Shown here: positions 25,240 through 33,416 of the stretch, piece after piece
Position numbering within the stretch: the first letter of the stretch is position 1
Layout of the letters: the number at the start of each line of letters is the position of its first letter
Assembly (NCBI GenBank): GCA_938074335.1
Contig: CALJEL010000071.1
Location: 1-36,346, forward strand
Source of the DNA: an uncultured bacterium
GTDB taxonomy: Bacteria; Nitrospirota; Thermodesulfovibrionia; Thermodesulfovibrionales; CALJEL01
Length of the DNA stretch: 36,346 nt
Direction: 5' to 3'
The notes under the pieces: generated by a model
Told to the model about the DNA's origin: nothing
What the model saw: only the letters and a program-made list of their open reading frames with translations
Database searches by the model: none
Made by a program: the position numbers and the translations under genes

Positions 25240-27216
25240 ATGAAGGAAAGACATAGACAAAAGAGAGCTGTTCAGGCCGGTGATGGAAGGATTGCCCTTG
25301 TAGGAAATCCAAATGTGGGCAAAAGTGTGATCTTCGGGCTTCTTACTGGTAAATATGCTACTGTATCAAATTATCCAGGCACAACCATAGAGATAACTTC
25401 TGCCTTTTCTACATTGAACGGCAGGAGATATTTGATTATTGATACACCCGGCATCAATAATCTCATTCCAATGAGTGAAGATGAAAAGGTTACGCGAGAT
25501 ATCCTGCTTAATTCAAGACCTGATGCAGTTATACAGGTGATTGATGCAAAGAATCTTAAGAGGGGCTTATTTATCACAATTCAACTTGCAGAGATGGGTA
25601 TCCCTCTTATAATTGACCTCAATATGGTTGATGAGGCACGGGATAGGGGTATTATTGTAGATGAAAAGAAGTTGAAACAATTACTGGGTGTACCGGTTGT
25701 TAGCACCATAGCCTCTCAGAAAAAAGGTGTCTCTGATCTCAGGGTTGCTACAGCAAATCCCGGGATAGCTCCTCTTAAAATTGACTATGGTATACCAGTG
25801 GAAGAGGCACTGAAGGATATGGAAGAACTCCTTCCAGAATCCCGCATATCAAAGAGGTCTATCGGATTGATGATACTTTCTGGTGATGAAAGTCTGAGAC
25901 CATGGCTGAGGGCGCATCTTCCTGAGAGGACTTTAGAGAGGATAGAGGCTATCAGGGATAACTGTGCTCAGAGATTAAGGACAGATCCGGGTCTTATAAT
26001 AAATTCAAAAAGGCTGGCTCTTGCTGAAGACATTGCAAGAGATGTAATCAAGAGGATCCCTGCCAGTTCGGGTGGCATAGCCGGTTTTCTTGGAAATTTG
26101 AGTATGCATCCCCTGTGGGGTATACCCTTTCTCGGGCTTGTACTTTTTCTGCTCTATGAGTTTGTTGGTGTCTTTGGTGCAGGCACCCTTGTAGACCTGC
26201 TTGAAGAAGGTCTTTTCGGAAGATATCTTAACCCTATGTTTACAAGGATTGTTGAGATGATTATCCCTGTGTCCTTCCTGAGAGAGGCACTTGTGGGAGA
26301 TTATGGAGTGATCACAGTGGCAATCACTTATGCCATTGGCATAATCCTTCCCATAACAACCACATTTTTTATAGCCTTTTCAATACTTGAGGACTGTGGT
26401 TATCTGCCAAGGCTTGCAATAATGTCCAACAGGTTATTCAGGATAATGGGTCTCAGTGGAAAGGCTGTACTTCCAATGGTCTTAGGTCTTGGTTGTGGCA
26501 CCATGGCAGTCATGACCACAAGGATACTTGAAACAACCCGTGAGAGGATACTTGCTGCCTTTTTGCTTGCCCTTGCTGTCCCATGCTCTGCACAGCTTGG
26601 TGTGATACTGGGGATGCTTGGTAGCCTGTCCTTGAAGGCAACTATAATATGGTTTTTTACAGTACTTGTGGTGCTTCTTCTTATGGGTTCCATTGCATCA
26701 AGGATTGTTCGTGGTGAGACCTCGGAATTCTTCATGGAAATCCCTCCCATGAGGATGCCAGTTTTTGAGAATATAACTATAAAGACCTTTAACAGGGTGG
26801 TCTGGTATTTAAGAGAGGCAGTTCCGCTCTTTATGCTTGGCACATTTATACTGTTTATACTCCATAAAATCGCCCTTCTGGACTGGATAAAAGACTTTGC
26901 CTCACCTGTTGTCGTAAAAATCCTTGGTCTTCCTCCTAAGACAACAGAGGCCTTCTTGCTGGGTTTTCTTAGAAGAGACTATGGTGCAGCAGGGCTTTAT
27001 AAGATGGCAGAGGAAGGTTTTCTTGATCCTCTACAGGCCCTTGTAAGTCTTATAACCATAACACTCTTTGTGCCCTGCCTTGCCCATTTTCTGATGATGA
27101 TTAAAGAATTTGGTTTGAAGATGGCACTTACAATAGTCTTTATTGTCTTTCCCAGTGCTATCTTATTTGGAGGCCTTATTAATATACTTCTAAGAACCTT
27201 AAATATCCAGCTTTAA
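25240..27216 (+). CDS. feoB: Ferrous iron transporter FeoB
   Basis: FeoB is the GTP-binding inner-membrane Fe(II) uptake protein. From the ATG at 25240 it has 658 residues. The G domain shows G-N-P-N-V-G-K-S (22-29), N-Y-P-G-T-T, D-T-P-G (68-71) and N-M-V-D. The membrane part has about eight helices and two Gate regions. The first Gate motif reads G-L-G-C-G-T-M-A-V-M-T-T-R, unlike the more usual G-x-G-C-x-V-P form, followed by V-P-C-S-A-Q. An in-frame TTG at 25222 sits only 2 bases after AAAAGGA, so an 18-base longer start is possible. No feoA is adjacent. A strong promoter and Fur box lie upstream, implying derepression under iron limitation. Confidence 0.92.
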   Translation: MKERHRQKRAVQAGDGRIALVGNPNVGKSVIFGLLTGKYATVSNYPGTTIEITSAFSTLNGRRYLIIDTPGINNLIPMSEDEKVTRDILLNSRPDAVIQVIDAKNLKRGLFITIQLAEMGIPLIIDLNMVDEARDRGIIVDEKKLKQLLGVPVVSTIASQKKGVSDLRVATANPGIAPLKIDYGIPVEEALKDMEELLPESRISKRSIGLMILSGDESLRPWLRAHLPERTLERIEAIRDNCAQRLRTDPGLIINSKRLALAEDIARDVIKRIPASSGGIAGFLGNLSMHPLWGIPFLGLVLFLLYEFVGVFGAGTLVDLLEEGLFGRYLNPMFTRIVEMIIPVSFLREALVGDYGVITVAITYAIGIILPITTTFFIAFSILEDCGYLPRLAIMSNRLFRIMGLSGKAVLPMVLGLGCGTMAVMTTRILETTRERILAAFLLALAVPCSAQLGVILGMLGSLSLKATIIWFFTVLVVLLLMGSIASRIVRGETSEFFMEIPPMRMPVFENITIKTFNRVVWYLREAVPLFMLGTFILFILHKIALLDWIKDFASPVVVKILGLPPKTTEAFLLGFLRRDYGAAGLYKMAEEGFLDPLQALVSLITITLFVPCLAHFLMMIKEFGLKMALTIVFIVFPSAILFGGLINILLRTLNIQL

Positions 27217-27267
27217 TCTTTGGCTCTTCACCCCTTTTTAAGTGCAATATAATTCAAACAGTTTAAA

Positions 27268-27888
27268 TCATGCCTTTTTTACAAACTCCACGAATCCCTT
27301 AAGGACCTTCAGCCCGAGTGCCTGACTTTTTTCTGGATGAAATTGAGTAGCAATTATGTTGTCCTTCCAGATTGATGATACAAAGGGATGACCATATTCG
27401 GTGAGTGTTGATATCACCGAGGTATCAGAGGGCTCTACATAATAGGAGTGGACAAAATAGAAATAGCTTTCCTCAGGGATATCCGTGAATATGGGTGCCC
27501 TTTTAATTATTTTTATGCTGTTCCATCCCATATGGGGTATCTTGAGTTCCTTATTTTTAAAGGAAAAACGTCTTACCTTTCCAGAAATAATACCAAGACC
27601 CTTGTTAAGGCCGAATTCTTCTGATTCTTCAAACAGTATTTGAAGACCAAGACATATGCCAAGATAGGGTTTTCCCTTCTCAATAGAACTGATAACAACC
27701 TCAAGGAGATCTTTTTCCCGGAGGTTTCTCATACAGTCGGCAAAGGCACCAACGCCCGGAAGGACCAGAGCCTCCGCATTATTCAGGTCTGATGGTTCTC
27801 CTGTGACATGTGCCTTTGCTCCTATTTTCAGGAATGCCTTTTCAACGCTTCTTAAGTTTCCCATGCCATAATCAACAATGGCAATCAT
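27268..27888 (-). CDS. hisH: Imidazole glycerol phosphate synthase glutaminase subunit
   Basis: HisH releases ammonia from glutamine for HisF in histidine biosynthesis. The 206 residues begin M-I-A-I-V-D-Y-G-M-G-N-L. They contain the catalytic cysteine in Y-L-G-I-C-L-G-L-Q and the His/Glu pair in T-Q-F-H-P-E-K-S, with V-L-P-G-V-G-A-F near the N-terminus. An in-frame GTG four codons earlier exists, but the ATG has GGAGAG at proper spacing and overlaps the ferredoxin stop as ATGA. It is the last gene of a recN-ferredoxin-hisH unit and is separated from other histidine genes. Confidence 0.94.
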   Translation of the reverse strand: MIAIVDYGMGNLRSVEKAFLKIGAKAHVTGEPSDLNNAEALVLPGVGAFADCMRNLREKDLLEVVISSIEKGKPYLGICLGLQILFEESEEFGLNKGLGIISGKVRRFSFKNKELKIPHMGWNSIKIIKRAPIFTDIPEESYFYFVHSYYVEPSDTSVISTLTEYGHPFVSSIWKDNIIATQFHPEKSQALGLKVLKGFVEFVKKA

Positions 27889-28121
27889 TCTTCTCTCCAC
27901 ACAAGTATTGCTATGTCAGGACAGGTTTCTGCACAGGCAGCGCAGCCTGTGCAATCCTCTGGTTTACTCACCTCAGCAATAAAATATCCCATTCTGTTGA
28001 ATCTCTTTCCTATCCTGATAACTGATTTTGGACAGGCCTCTACGCAATAGCCACAACCCTTGCATAAATCCTCTGATATCTCTATCCTGCCTCTTGTTTT
28101 TTTAACTGTCTTTGTGCTCAT
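27885..28121 (-). CDS. 2[4Fe-4S] ferredoxin-type protein
   Basis: This 78-residue protein has two classic cluster motifs, C-K-G-C-G-Y-C-V-E-A-C-P and C-T-G-C-A-A-C-A-E-T-C-P. A basic N-terminus (S-T-K-T-V-K-K-T-R-G-R-I-E-I) resembles the small ferredoxin-like subunits of 2-oxoacid oxidoreductases, but no such enzyme is adjacent. It overlaps recN upstream and hisH downstream by four bases each (ATGA). A low-potential electron carrier is likely; the partner is unknown. Confidence 0.9.
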   Translation of the reverse strand: MSTKTVKKTRGRIEISEDLCKGCGYCVEACPKSVIRIGKRFNRMGYFIAEVSKPEDCTGCAACAETCPDIAILVWREE

Positions 28122-29764
28122 CCTGACTCCCTCAGTAATTCCTTTGCATGCTTCAAGGAAGCATCTGTTATCTTTCCACTTAACATCCTTGCAATCTCCT
28201 CCTGCCTTTCTTCTGAGGAGAGGTCTCTCACTTTAACGGTGACAGAATCCTTTTTCTGCAACTTTTCTACCTTTATATGGTGGTCTGCCCGTGAGGCAAT
28301 CTGCGGTAGATGGGTTATACAGAGGACCTGCCTGTGCCTTGATAATTTTTTGAGCCTCTGACCGACCTTATCAGCTGTAACGCCTCCTATACCTGCATCT
28401 ACCTCATCAAATATCAGGACAGGTATTCTGTCCACCTCTGCGAGGATAACCTTCAGGCATAGCATGAGCCTTGAAAGTTCACCTCCTGAGGCTATCTTTG
28501 TTATGGGTTTGGGAGGTTCACCTGGATTTGCAGAAAATTCAAATTCAATCTCATCTATTCCATTTTTTGCAGGTTCATCAAGTCTTCTCAGATTTACCCT
28601 GAATTGAGCCTTTTCAAGGGCCACCTCCTTCAGCTCTTTTTGCATTGCCTCTTCTATTAAATGGGCTACTTCTTTCCTCCTTTCAGATAGTTCTTCTGCG
28701 AGCCTCAAGAGGGCAGCTTTTTTTCCTTCCAGCTCTTTTTTCAAAAATGAGAGTTTTTCTTCTGAGTTTTCCAGATTCTTTAACTCCTCCTGGGCATTCT
28801 CAAGATACGATTGAATTTCACCTATGGAGGCACCATATTTCTTTTTCAGTCTTTCAATGAGGTCAAGTCTTTCATTCAGATAATCTAATCTCTTAGGGTC
28901 TATATTATATTTTTCTTTGAGTGACCTGAGTGCCTGTGAGGCCTCTTCCAGTAGAGGTCTTGCCTGAGAAAGAAGTTCAACTGTTTCCATAAGTTGTGGG
29001 TCTATGGCTGAAAGGTCCTTTAATCTTTGAAGGAGCTTTGTTACCCTTTCAAGGCATGAATCCTCAGCTTCGTATAAAAGGTCTCTTGCAAGGTTTACCG
29101 CCTCTGAGAGTCTGTGCGAGTTCCTGAGGATGTTAAATTCCTGTATCAGGTTTTCCTCCTCATCAGGCTTTAGCCGGGCCTGGGTTATCTCATTGATCTG
29201 ATATCTGAGAAGATCAATCCTCTGTTCTTTGAATCTAATATTCTCCTCTATCTTCCTGATCTCTTCCTTGAGATTATTAGTTTCAATAAAGAGTTTTTTA
29301 TATTCATCCCTGAGACCTTCAAGACCTCCGAATGAGTCAAGGACCTCAAGCTGTTTCTCCTTATTCATTAAACTCTGGTGTTCATGCTGACTGTGAATAT
29401 CAACAAGAAATGAGCCAAGTGTCTGCAGTGTAGATAAATTTACAATATTATCATTTATATAGGCCCTGCTTTTACCTGAAGTTGAAATAACCCTTCTTAT
29501 GATGAGACTGTTGTCTTCACAGGCAGGAAAATCATCAGGTAGTTTTATATCCTGTGTATCAAAGAGTGCCTGAACCGAGCCTTCCTGACTGCCCTGTTTT
29601 AGAATTTCAGAAGTTGCCCTTTCTCCTAAGGCGAGGCTGAGGGCATCTACTATTATGGACTTGCCTGCACCTGTTTCACCTGTAAGGACATTGAGTCCTG
29701 GTTTGAATGTTATTGAGAGGTTATCTATTATGGCAAGGTTTTTGATTAATAGTTCCAGAAGCAT
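28118..29764 (-). CDS. recN: DNA repair protein RecN
   Basis: RecN is an SMC-like ATPase that acts in double-strand break repair. The 548 residues have an N-terminal ATPase half with Walker A G-E-T-G-A-G-K-S near 31-38, long coiled coils on each side of the middle (about 150-370), and a C-terminal half with the signature S-G-G-E-L-S-R-L and Walker B V-L-I-F-D-E-V-D-A-G-I-G-G. Length is typical. The ATG lacks a ribosome binding site and lies 5 bases after a TATAAT with a good -35, so the transcript is probably leaderless. The first gene of the recN-ferredoxin-hisH unit. Confidence 0.95.
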   Translation of the reverse strand: MLLELLIKNLAIIDNLSITFKPGLNVLTGETGAGKSIIVDALSLALGERATSEILKQGSQEGSVQALFDTQDIKLPDDFPACEDNSLIIRRVISTSGKSRAYINDNIVNLSTLQTLGSFLVDIHSQHEHQSLMNKEKQLEVLDSFGGLEGLRDEYKKLFIETNNLKEEIRKIEENIRFKEQRIDLLRYQINEITQARLKPDEEENLIQEFNILRNSHRLSEAVNLARDLLYEAEDSCLERVTKLLQRLKDLSAIDPQLMETVELLSQARPLLEEASQALRSLKEKYNIDPKRLDYLNERLDLIERLKKKYGASIGEIQSYLENAQEELKNLENSEEKLSFLKKELEGKKAALLRLAEELSERRKEVAHLIEEAMQKELKEVALEKAQFRVNLRRLDEPAKNGIDEIEFEFSANPGEPPKPITKIASGGELSRLMLCLKVILAEVDRIPVLIFDEVDAGIGGVTADKVGQRLKKLSRHRQVLCITHLPQIASRADHHIKVEKLQKKDSVTVKVRDLSSEERQEEIARMLSGKITDASLKHAKELLRESG

Positions 29765-29769
29765 ATAAG

Positions 29770-29799
29770 ATTATAACTCATTAACACATCCCTTGACAA
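29770..29799 (-). promoter_or_regulatory. recN: recN promoter with no room for a leader
   Basis: On the minus strand TTGTCA (29799-29794) and TATAAT (29775-29770) are 18 bases apart. The recN ATG starts 5 bases beyond the -10, so transcription should begin at the start codon. The -35 overlaps TTGACA (29793-29798) on the plus strand, which may serve hup. Confidence 0.6.
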
Positions 29800-29821
29800 A
29801 AAGTATAATTCCTGATACCTT
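29793..29821 (+). promoter_or_regulatory. Possible hup promoter
   Basis: A perfect TTGACA at 29793-29798 is followed after 17 bases by TACCTT (29816-29821), a weak -10 that keeps the most conserved T, A and final T. Transcription would start near 29828, about 67 bases before hup. Confidence 0.3.
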
Positions 29822-29894
29822 ATCTTATCATAATAATAAAATCTAAGCTGATTTTCAGCTATATGAATCTTAAGATTAAGAGGGAGGATTTATT

Positions 29895-30167
29895 ATGACC
29901 AAGGCAGAGCTTGTTGAGAAGATCGCTAATGGAGCGGCTATTTCAAAGGCACAGGCATCAAGGGCACTGGATGCCACACTGGATGCAATTAAAGGAGCTC
30001 TAAAGAAAGGTCAGAAGGTGACACTGGTTGGTTTTGGGACCTTTGCTGTCTCAAAGAGAAAGGCAAGAAAGGGAAGGAATCCGCAGACAGGTGAAGAGAT
30101 CAAGATCCCTGCCATGAAAGTACCGAGATTCACTGCTGGTAAGGCCTTTAAGGATGCTATAAAATAA
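29895..30167 (+). CDS. hup: HU family DNA-binding protein
   Basis: HU is a small nucleoid protein that bends and compacts DNA as a dimer. The 90 residues match throughout: [10 protein letters not shown] at the start, V-T-L-V-G-F-G-T-F in the core and [14 protein letters not shown] in the DNA-binding arm. GGGAGGA precedes the ATG. A thiamine-binding-type gene follows 28 bases later. Confidence 0.96.
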   Translation: MTKAELVEKIANGAAISKAQASRALDATLDAIKGALKKGQKVTLVGFGTFAVSKRKARKGRNPQTGEEIKIPAMKVPRFTAGKAFKDAIK

Positions 30168-30195
30168 GTGGAAGCCTGATGTAAGGAGGTGTCCC

Positions 30196-30501
30196 ATGCT
30201 TGTAGAGTTCAGTATTGTCCCTGTAGGAGTGGGCAGTAGCATAGGTGATTACCTTGCTGAGGTTCTTGATATAGTTGATAAAAGCGGTATGCCCTATAAG
30301 GTGAATCCAATGGGGACAGTTGTGGAAGGAGAATGGCCTGAGGTATTCGGTCTCATAAAAAAATGTCATGAGGCTGTTATGAGTAAGGCCGAGAGGGCTA
30401 TAACCACAATCACCATTGATGATAGAAAGGGCAAACCAAATAGACTTGATGAAAAGGTTGCATCCATTGAAAGAAGGCTAAGCAGGAGTTTAAAAAAATA
30501 A
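30196..30501 (+). CDS. MTH1187/YkoF-type thiamine-binding protein (DUF77)
   Basis: The 101-residue product fits the small ferredoxin-like-fold family that binds thiamine or related pyrimidines in structural studies. Visible features are M-L-V-E-F-S-I-V-P-V-G, the segment Y-K-V-N-P-M-G-T-V-V-E-G, and the late I-D-D-R-K-G-K-P-N-R. The physiological role is unclear in most bacteria. It has an AAGGAGG ribosome binding site and probably shares a transcript with hup. Confidence 0.85.
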   Translation: MLVEFSIVPVGVGSSIGDYLAEVLDIVDKSGMPYKVNPMGTVVEGEWPEVFGLIKKCHEAVMSKAERAITTITIDDRKGKPNRLDEKVASIERRLSRSLKK

Positions 30502-30534
30502 AAGACGCAGTCAATAGCCTTCAAAGTAAATTTT

Positions 30535-30547
30535 GAGCCTGAGGCTC
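30535..30547 (+). other. Small hairpin after the DUF77 gene
   Basis: GAGCC (30535-30539) pairs with GGCTC (30543-30547) around a TGA loop. There is no following T-run, so it is not a typical intrinsic terminator. Confidence 0.25.
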
Positions 30548-30571
30548 CGGGCTTAAGTGAAGAGGTAATTA

Positions 30572-30600
30572 AATTGCCTGTCTAACCAGGCAATTATAAT
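30572..30600 (+). promoter_or_regulatory. Dyad operator-like site at the FBPase promoter
   Basis: AATTGCCTG (30572-30580) and CAGGCAATT (30587-30595) form a perfect 9-base inverted repeat around TCTAAC. The right arm abuts a perfect TATAAT at 30595-30600. The dyad thus fills the -35 to -10 space of a likely promoter. It could bind a regulator or act as an mRNA hairpin; a T-run for a terminator is missing. Confidence 0.45.
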
Positions 30601-30618
30601 AAAAATGGGAGGATTGTC

Positions 30619-31716
30619 ATGTCTGAAAAGATTACCTTAAGTGTTATTAAGGCAGATGTTGGTGGCTTTGTAGGTCACTGTGCAATCCATCCAGATATGA
30701 TGGAGGTTGCAAGAAAGAGATTAAAGGAGGCACAGGACAGGGGTGTAATTATTGATTTTCACGTAATGCGCTGCGGCGATGATATGGAGCTTATAATGAC
30801 CCATAAAAAAGGTGCAGACAGTGAAGAGATTCACAAGCTTGCATGGAATACCTTTCTCGCAGCAACAGAAGTAGCAAAGGAACTCAAGATGTATGGAGCA
30901 GGCCAGGACCTCCTTGCTGATGCCTTTTCAGGAAATGTAAAGGGAATGGGACCTGGTGTTGCTGAGATGGAGTTTGTAGAAAGAAAATCAGAGCCCGTTA
31001 TAGTGTTTATGGCTGATAAGACCTCACCAGGGGCATGGAATCTTCCACTTTTTAAGATATTTGCAGATCCTTTCAATACAGCAGGCCTTGTTATTGACCC
31101 GGCAATGCATGATGGCTTTATCTTTGAGGTAGTAGATGTTTATGGCCACAGAAAGATTAACCTCAATACACCTGAGGAGATGTACGACCTCCTCATGTTT
31201 ATCGGAACAATGAGACAATATATGATAAGAAGGATTTACACAAAAAAGGGTGAGATTGCAGCAGCTGCCTCTACACAGAAGCTCAGCCTCATTGCTGGAA
31301 AATATGTTGGAAAGGATGACCCTATTCTTATAGTAAGATGTCAGGCAGGCCTTCCTGCTGTTGGTGAGGCGCTGGAGCCTTTTAGCTTTCCTCATATAGT
31401 AGAGGGATGGATGAGGGGTTCCCATCATGGGCCGCTGATGCCAGTTCCTTTTGAAAAGGCAAATCCTACAAGGTTTGACGGCCCTCCCAGGGTTATTGCA
31501 GCGGGATTTCAGATAGCCAATGGCAGGCTCATTGGCCCAAGAGATCTTTTCGATGACCCTGCCTTTGATTATGCAAGACAGAAGGCAAATGAGATCGGCA
31601 ATTACTTAAGGGTACACGGACCATTTGAACCTCATAGACTTGGTCTTGATGATCTTGAATACACAACCATGCCTCAGTTGATGAAGAGGCTTGAATCAAG
31701 GTTTGAGCCCGAATAA
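30619..31716 (+). CDS. fbp: Fructose-1,6-bisphosphate aldolase/phosphatase (archaeal type)
   Basis: This bifunctional enzyme makes fructose 1,6-bisphosphate from triose phosphates and dephosphorylates it, pushing carbon toward gluconeogenesis. It is typical of archaea and deep-branching, often autotrophic, bacteria. The 365 residues start T-L-S-V-I-K-A-D-V-G-G-F-V-G-H and contain D-D-M-E-L-I-M-T-H, the M-A-D-K-T-S-P-G-A-W-N segment and the lysine/tyrosine-rich Y-G-H-R-K-I-N motif, all family hallmarks. GGGAGGA precedes the ATG. With enolase and the GH57 enzyme it points to active gluconeogenesis and glucan storage. Confidence 0.95.
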   Translation: MSEKITLSVIKADVGGFVGHCAIHPDMMEVARKRLKEAQDRGVIIDFHVMRCGDDMELIMTHKKGADSEEIHKLAWNTFLAATEVAKELKMYGAGQDLLADAFSGNVKGMGPGVAEMEFVERKSEPVIVFMADKTSPGAWNLPLFKIFADPFNTAGLVIDPAMHDGFIFEVVDVYGHRKINLNTPEEMYDLLMFIGTMRQYMIRRIYTKKGEIAAAASTQKLSLIAGKYVGKDDPILIVRCQAGLPAVGEALEPFSFPHIVEGWMRGSHHGPLMPVPFEKANPTRFDGPPRVIAAGFQIANGRLIGPRDLFDDPAFDYARQKANEIGNYLRVHGPFEPHRLGLDDLEYTTMPQLMKRLESRFEPE

Positions 31717-31782
31717 TAATAAAATTGCAAAAGGGTAATATTTCCCCTGCATACTTCATATGTTTAGTTATTTCTCAGGCAT

Positions 31783-31800
31783 AGTTCAAAATTTTGAACT
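31783..31800. promoter_or_regulatory. Perfect 18-base palindrome upstream of the HEAT-like gene
   Basis: AGTTCAAAATTTTGAACT is a perfect palindrome in the gap after fbp. It could be an operator or a small repeat remnant. No second copy was noticed in the window. Confidence 0.4.
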
Positions 31801-31833
31801 CCTGTACCAGTGGAGCAAAGATTTCTGAAAACA

Positions 31834-31857
31834 AAGGGCAGGACAAACCCTGCCCTT
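31834..31857 (+). repeat. Hairpin upstream of the HEAT-like gene
   Basis: AAGGGCAGG (31834-31842) pairs perfectly with CCTGCCCTT (31849-31857) around ACAAAC. It would be in the 5' leader if the gene starts at 31870. It resembles the short GC-rich palindromes in the repeat clusters, so it may be a REP-like remnant. Confidence 0.4.
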
Positions 31858-31869
31858 ACCTCATTGCAA

Positions 31870-32253
31870 ATGAAAGATAGTGAATTAAGAGATATGCTGA
31901 TAGAATATATGGGTAAAGGTTTTCTTGAAAACATAATTGATATGTTCAGGCACGATAAGAGTCTATTCATCTTCCTTCCTGATATGGTCAGGTCTGACAA
32001 TACAAGGGTAAGGATTGGGGCAATTGCCCTGATTGAGGAATTGCTGGATAGCCATAAAGAGGAGATCGAGGGCCTTGTCCCACAGTTTGTTGAACTTCTC
32101 AGATATGGTGATGCTACCCTCAGAGGAGATATCGCCTATATACTTGGAATAATAAAATCACCACTTGCAGTGGATGTACTAAAAGGTCTTCTCAGGGATG
32201 AAAATCCTGAGCTAAGATTAATAGCTCAGGAGGCACTTGAAGAAATCATTTGA
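31870..32253 (+). CDS. Small HEAT-repeat-like protein
   Basis: The 127-residue product looks like two to three HEAT-type helical repeats: V-R-S-D-N-T-R-V-R-I-G-A-I-A-L-I-E-E-L-L, then L-R-Y-G-D-A-T-L-R-G-D-I-A-Y-I-L-G, then L-R-D-E-N-P-E-L-R-L-I-A-Q-E-A-L-E. Such repeats are protein-binding scaffolds. A longer frame opens at a GTG at 31810, but its first 20 codons run through a hairpin sequence and look non-protein-like, so I prefer the ATG at 31870. Neither start has a clear ribosome binding site. It ends 16 bases before the convergent ispF. Confidence 0.75.
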   Translation: MKDSELRDMLIEYMGKGFLENIIDMFRHDKSLFIFLPDMVRSDNTRVRIGAIALIEELLDSHKEEIEGLVPQFVELLRYGDATLRGDIAYILGIIKSPLAVDVLKGLLRDENPELRLIAQEALEEII

Positions 32254-32261
32254 ACAGTTAA

Positions 32262-32281
32262 TAACTCACTAATTCACTAAT
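32262..32281. repeat. Short ACTCACTAATTCACTAAT-type repeat at the ispF end
   Basis: TAACTCACTAATTCACTAAT matches units of the larger tandem array at 34472-34546. It overlaps the stop codon of ispF and lies between convergent genes. Confidence 0.5.
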
Positions 32282-32745
32282 CTTTCTATCAGACATGTTA
32301 CTATGACTGCTATACCTTCTTTTCTTCCAATAAAACCCATTGCCTCATTTGTCTTTGGTTTTATATTAATTATCTCCTCCGGGATGCCTGTTTCTGATAG
32401 GGCCTTTTTCATGGCAGGGATATAGGGGTTCAGCTTTGGCTCCTCTGCAATTACAACTGAATCTATCCAGAGGAGCCTGAATCCTTTTTTATTTATCTCT
32501 GAGAGTACCTGCTTCAGCAGTTCTGTGCTTTTTACATCCTTCCATTGAGGGTCTGTGTCCGGGAAGAGCTGTCCGATATTTGGCATTCCAGCAGCTCCAA
32601 GAAGGCTGTCTATTATGGCATGAGTAAGGCAATCTCCATCGGAATGTCCCAGTAAACCTTTATGATAAGGTATCTCCACTCCTCCAAGGATAAGTTTTCT
32701 TCCCAGGGCGAATCTATGGGAGTCGTAACCAATACCTGTTCTCAT
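32269..32745 (-). CDS. ispF: 2-C-methyl-D-erythritol 2,4-cyclodiphosphate synthase
   Basis: IspF catalyses the cyclising step of the MEP isoprenoid pathway. The 158 residues include [11 protein letters not shown] with metal-ligand D and H, L-L-G-H-S-D-G-D, F-P-D-T-D-P-Q-W, and K-T-N-E-A-M-G-F-I-G-R. It overlaps ispD by four bases (ATGA). Its 3' end runs into the ATTCACTA-type tandem repeat at 32262-32281, so the last codons and the stop are formed by repeat sequence. Confidence 0.95.
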   Translation of the reverse strand: MRTGIGYDSHRFALGRKLILGGVEIPYHKGLLGHSDGDCLTHAIIDSLLGAAGMPNIGQLFPDTDPQWKDVKSTELLKQVLSEINKKGFRLLWIDSVVIAEEPKLNPYIPAMKKALSETGIPEEIINIKPKTNEAMGFIGRKEGIAVIVTCLIERLVN

Positions 32746-33416
32746 CTCAGATTAAGGAGTACCTCAAGTATCTTCAGGTCTTCAGGAACAGTTATCTTAA
32801 CATTTGAATATGACCCCATTATAACCTTTATCCTTCCATTATAATGCTCCACAAGGCTTGCGTCATCAGTAAAATAAAGACCCTCCTTCATTGCCTTTTT
32901 ATAGGCCTCTTTTAAAAATTTAAAATTAAATGCCTGGGGTGTCTGGATGAGTCTGAATCTGGTCCTATCATGTGTTCTTATAACAAAGTCTTTTTCTACC
33001 TCTTTAAGTGTATCGGTAAGAGGAATTCCGGTTACAACTCCGTCACAGTCCTTGAGCTCTCTTAAGGTATTTAAGAAAAGCTCTGCTGTTACACCGGGTC
33101 TTGCAGCATCGTGTATTATAATGCTGTCTGCTTCTGTAATGAGATTTAAGGCATGGTATACGGAGTCCTGTCTTTCTCTACCACCCGGGGCGACCTTTTT
33201 GATTTTTTTATAACCTTTTTCTTCAATGAGCTTCAGGGCTTTTTCCATATCAGTATCCCTGAATACAGGGATAACCTCTGATACTTCTTCTAACTGTTCA
33301 AGGACATCAAGTATCCATGAGATAACAGGCCTTCCTCCAAGCAGGAGGAAGGCCTTTGAGACATTTCCATATCTTTTTCCAGTACCTGCAGCTGGTATAA
33401 TGGCAAAGGTCTTCAT
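32742..33416 (-). CDS. ispD: 2-C-methyl-D-erythritol 4-phosphate cytidylyltransferase
   Basis: IspD adds CMP to methylerythritol 4-phosphate in the MEP pathway. The 224 residues show the nucleotide-binding [10 protein letters not shown] near 8-17, [17 protein letters not shown] and Q-T-P-Q-A-F, all standard. It overlaps both neighbours by four bases. The order PIN/TRAM protein, ispD, ispF matches yacL-ispD-ispF in Firmicutes. Confidence 0.95.
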   Translation of the reverse strand: MKTFAIIPAAGTGKRYGNVSKAFLLLGGRPVISWILDVLEQLEEVSEVIPVFRDTDMEKALKLIEEKGYKKIKKVAPGGRERQDSVYHALNLITEADSIIIHDAARPGVTAELFLNTLRELKDCDGVVTGIPLTDTLKEVEKDFVIRTHDRTRFRLIQTPQAFNFKFLKEAYKKAMKEGLYFTDDASLVEHYNGRIKVIMGSYSNVKITVPEDLKILEVLLNLR

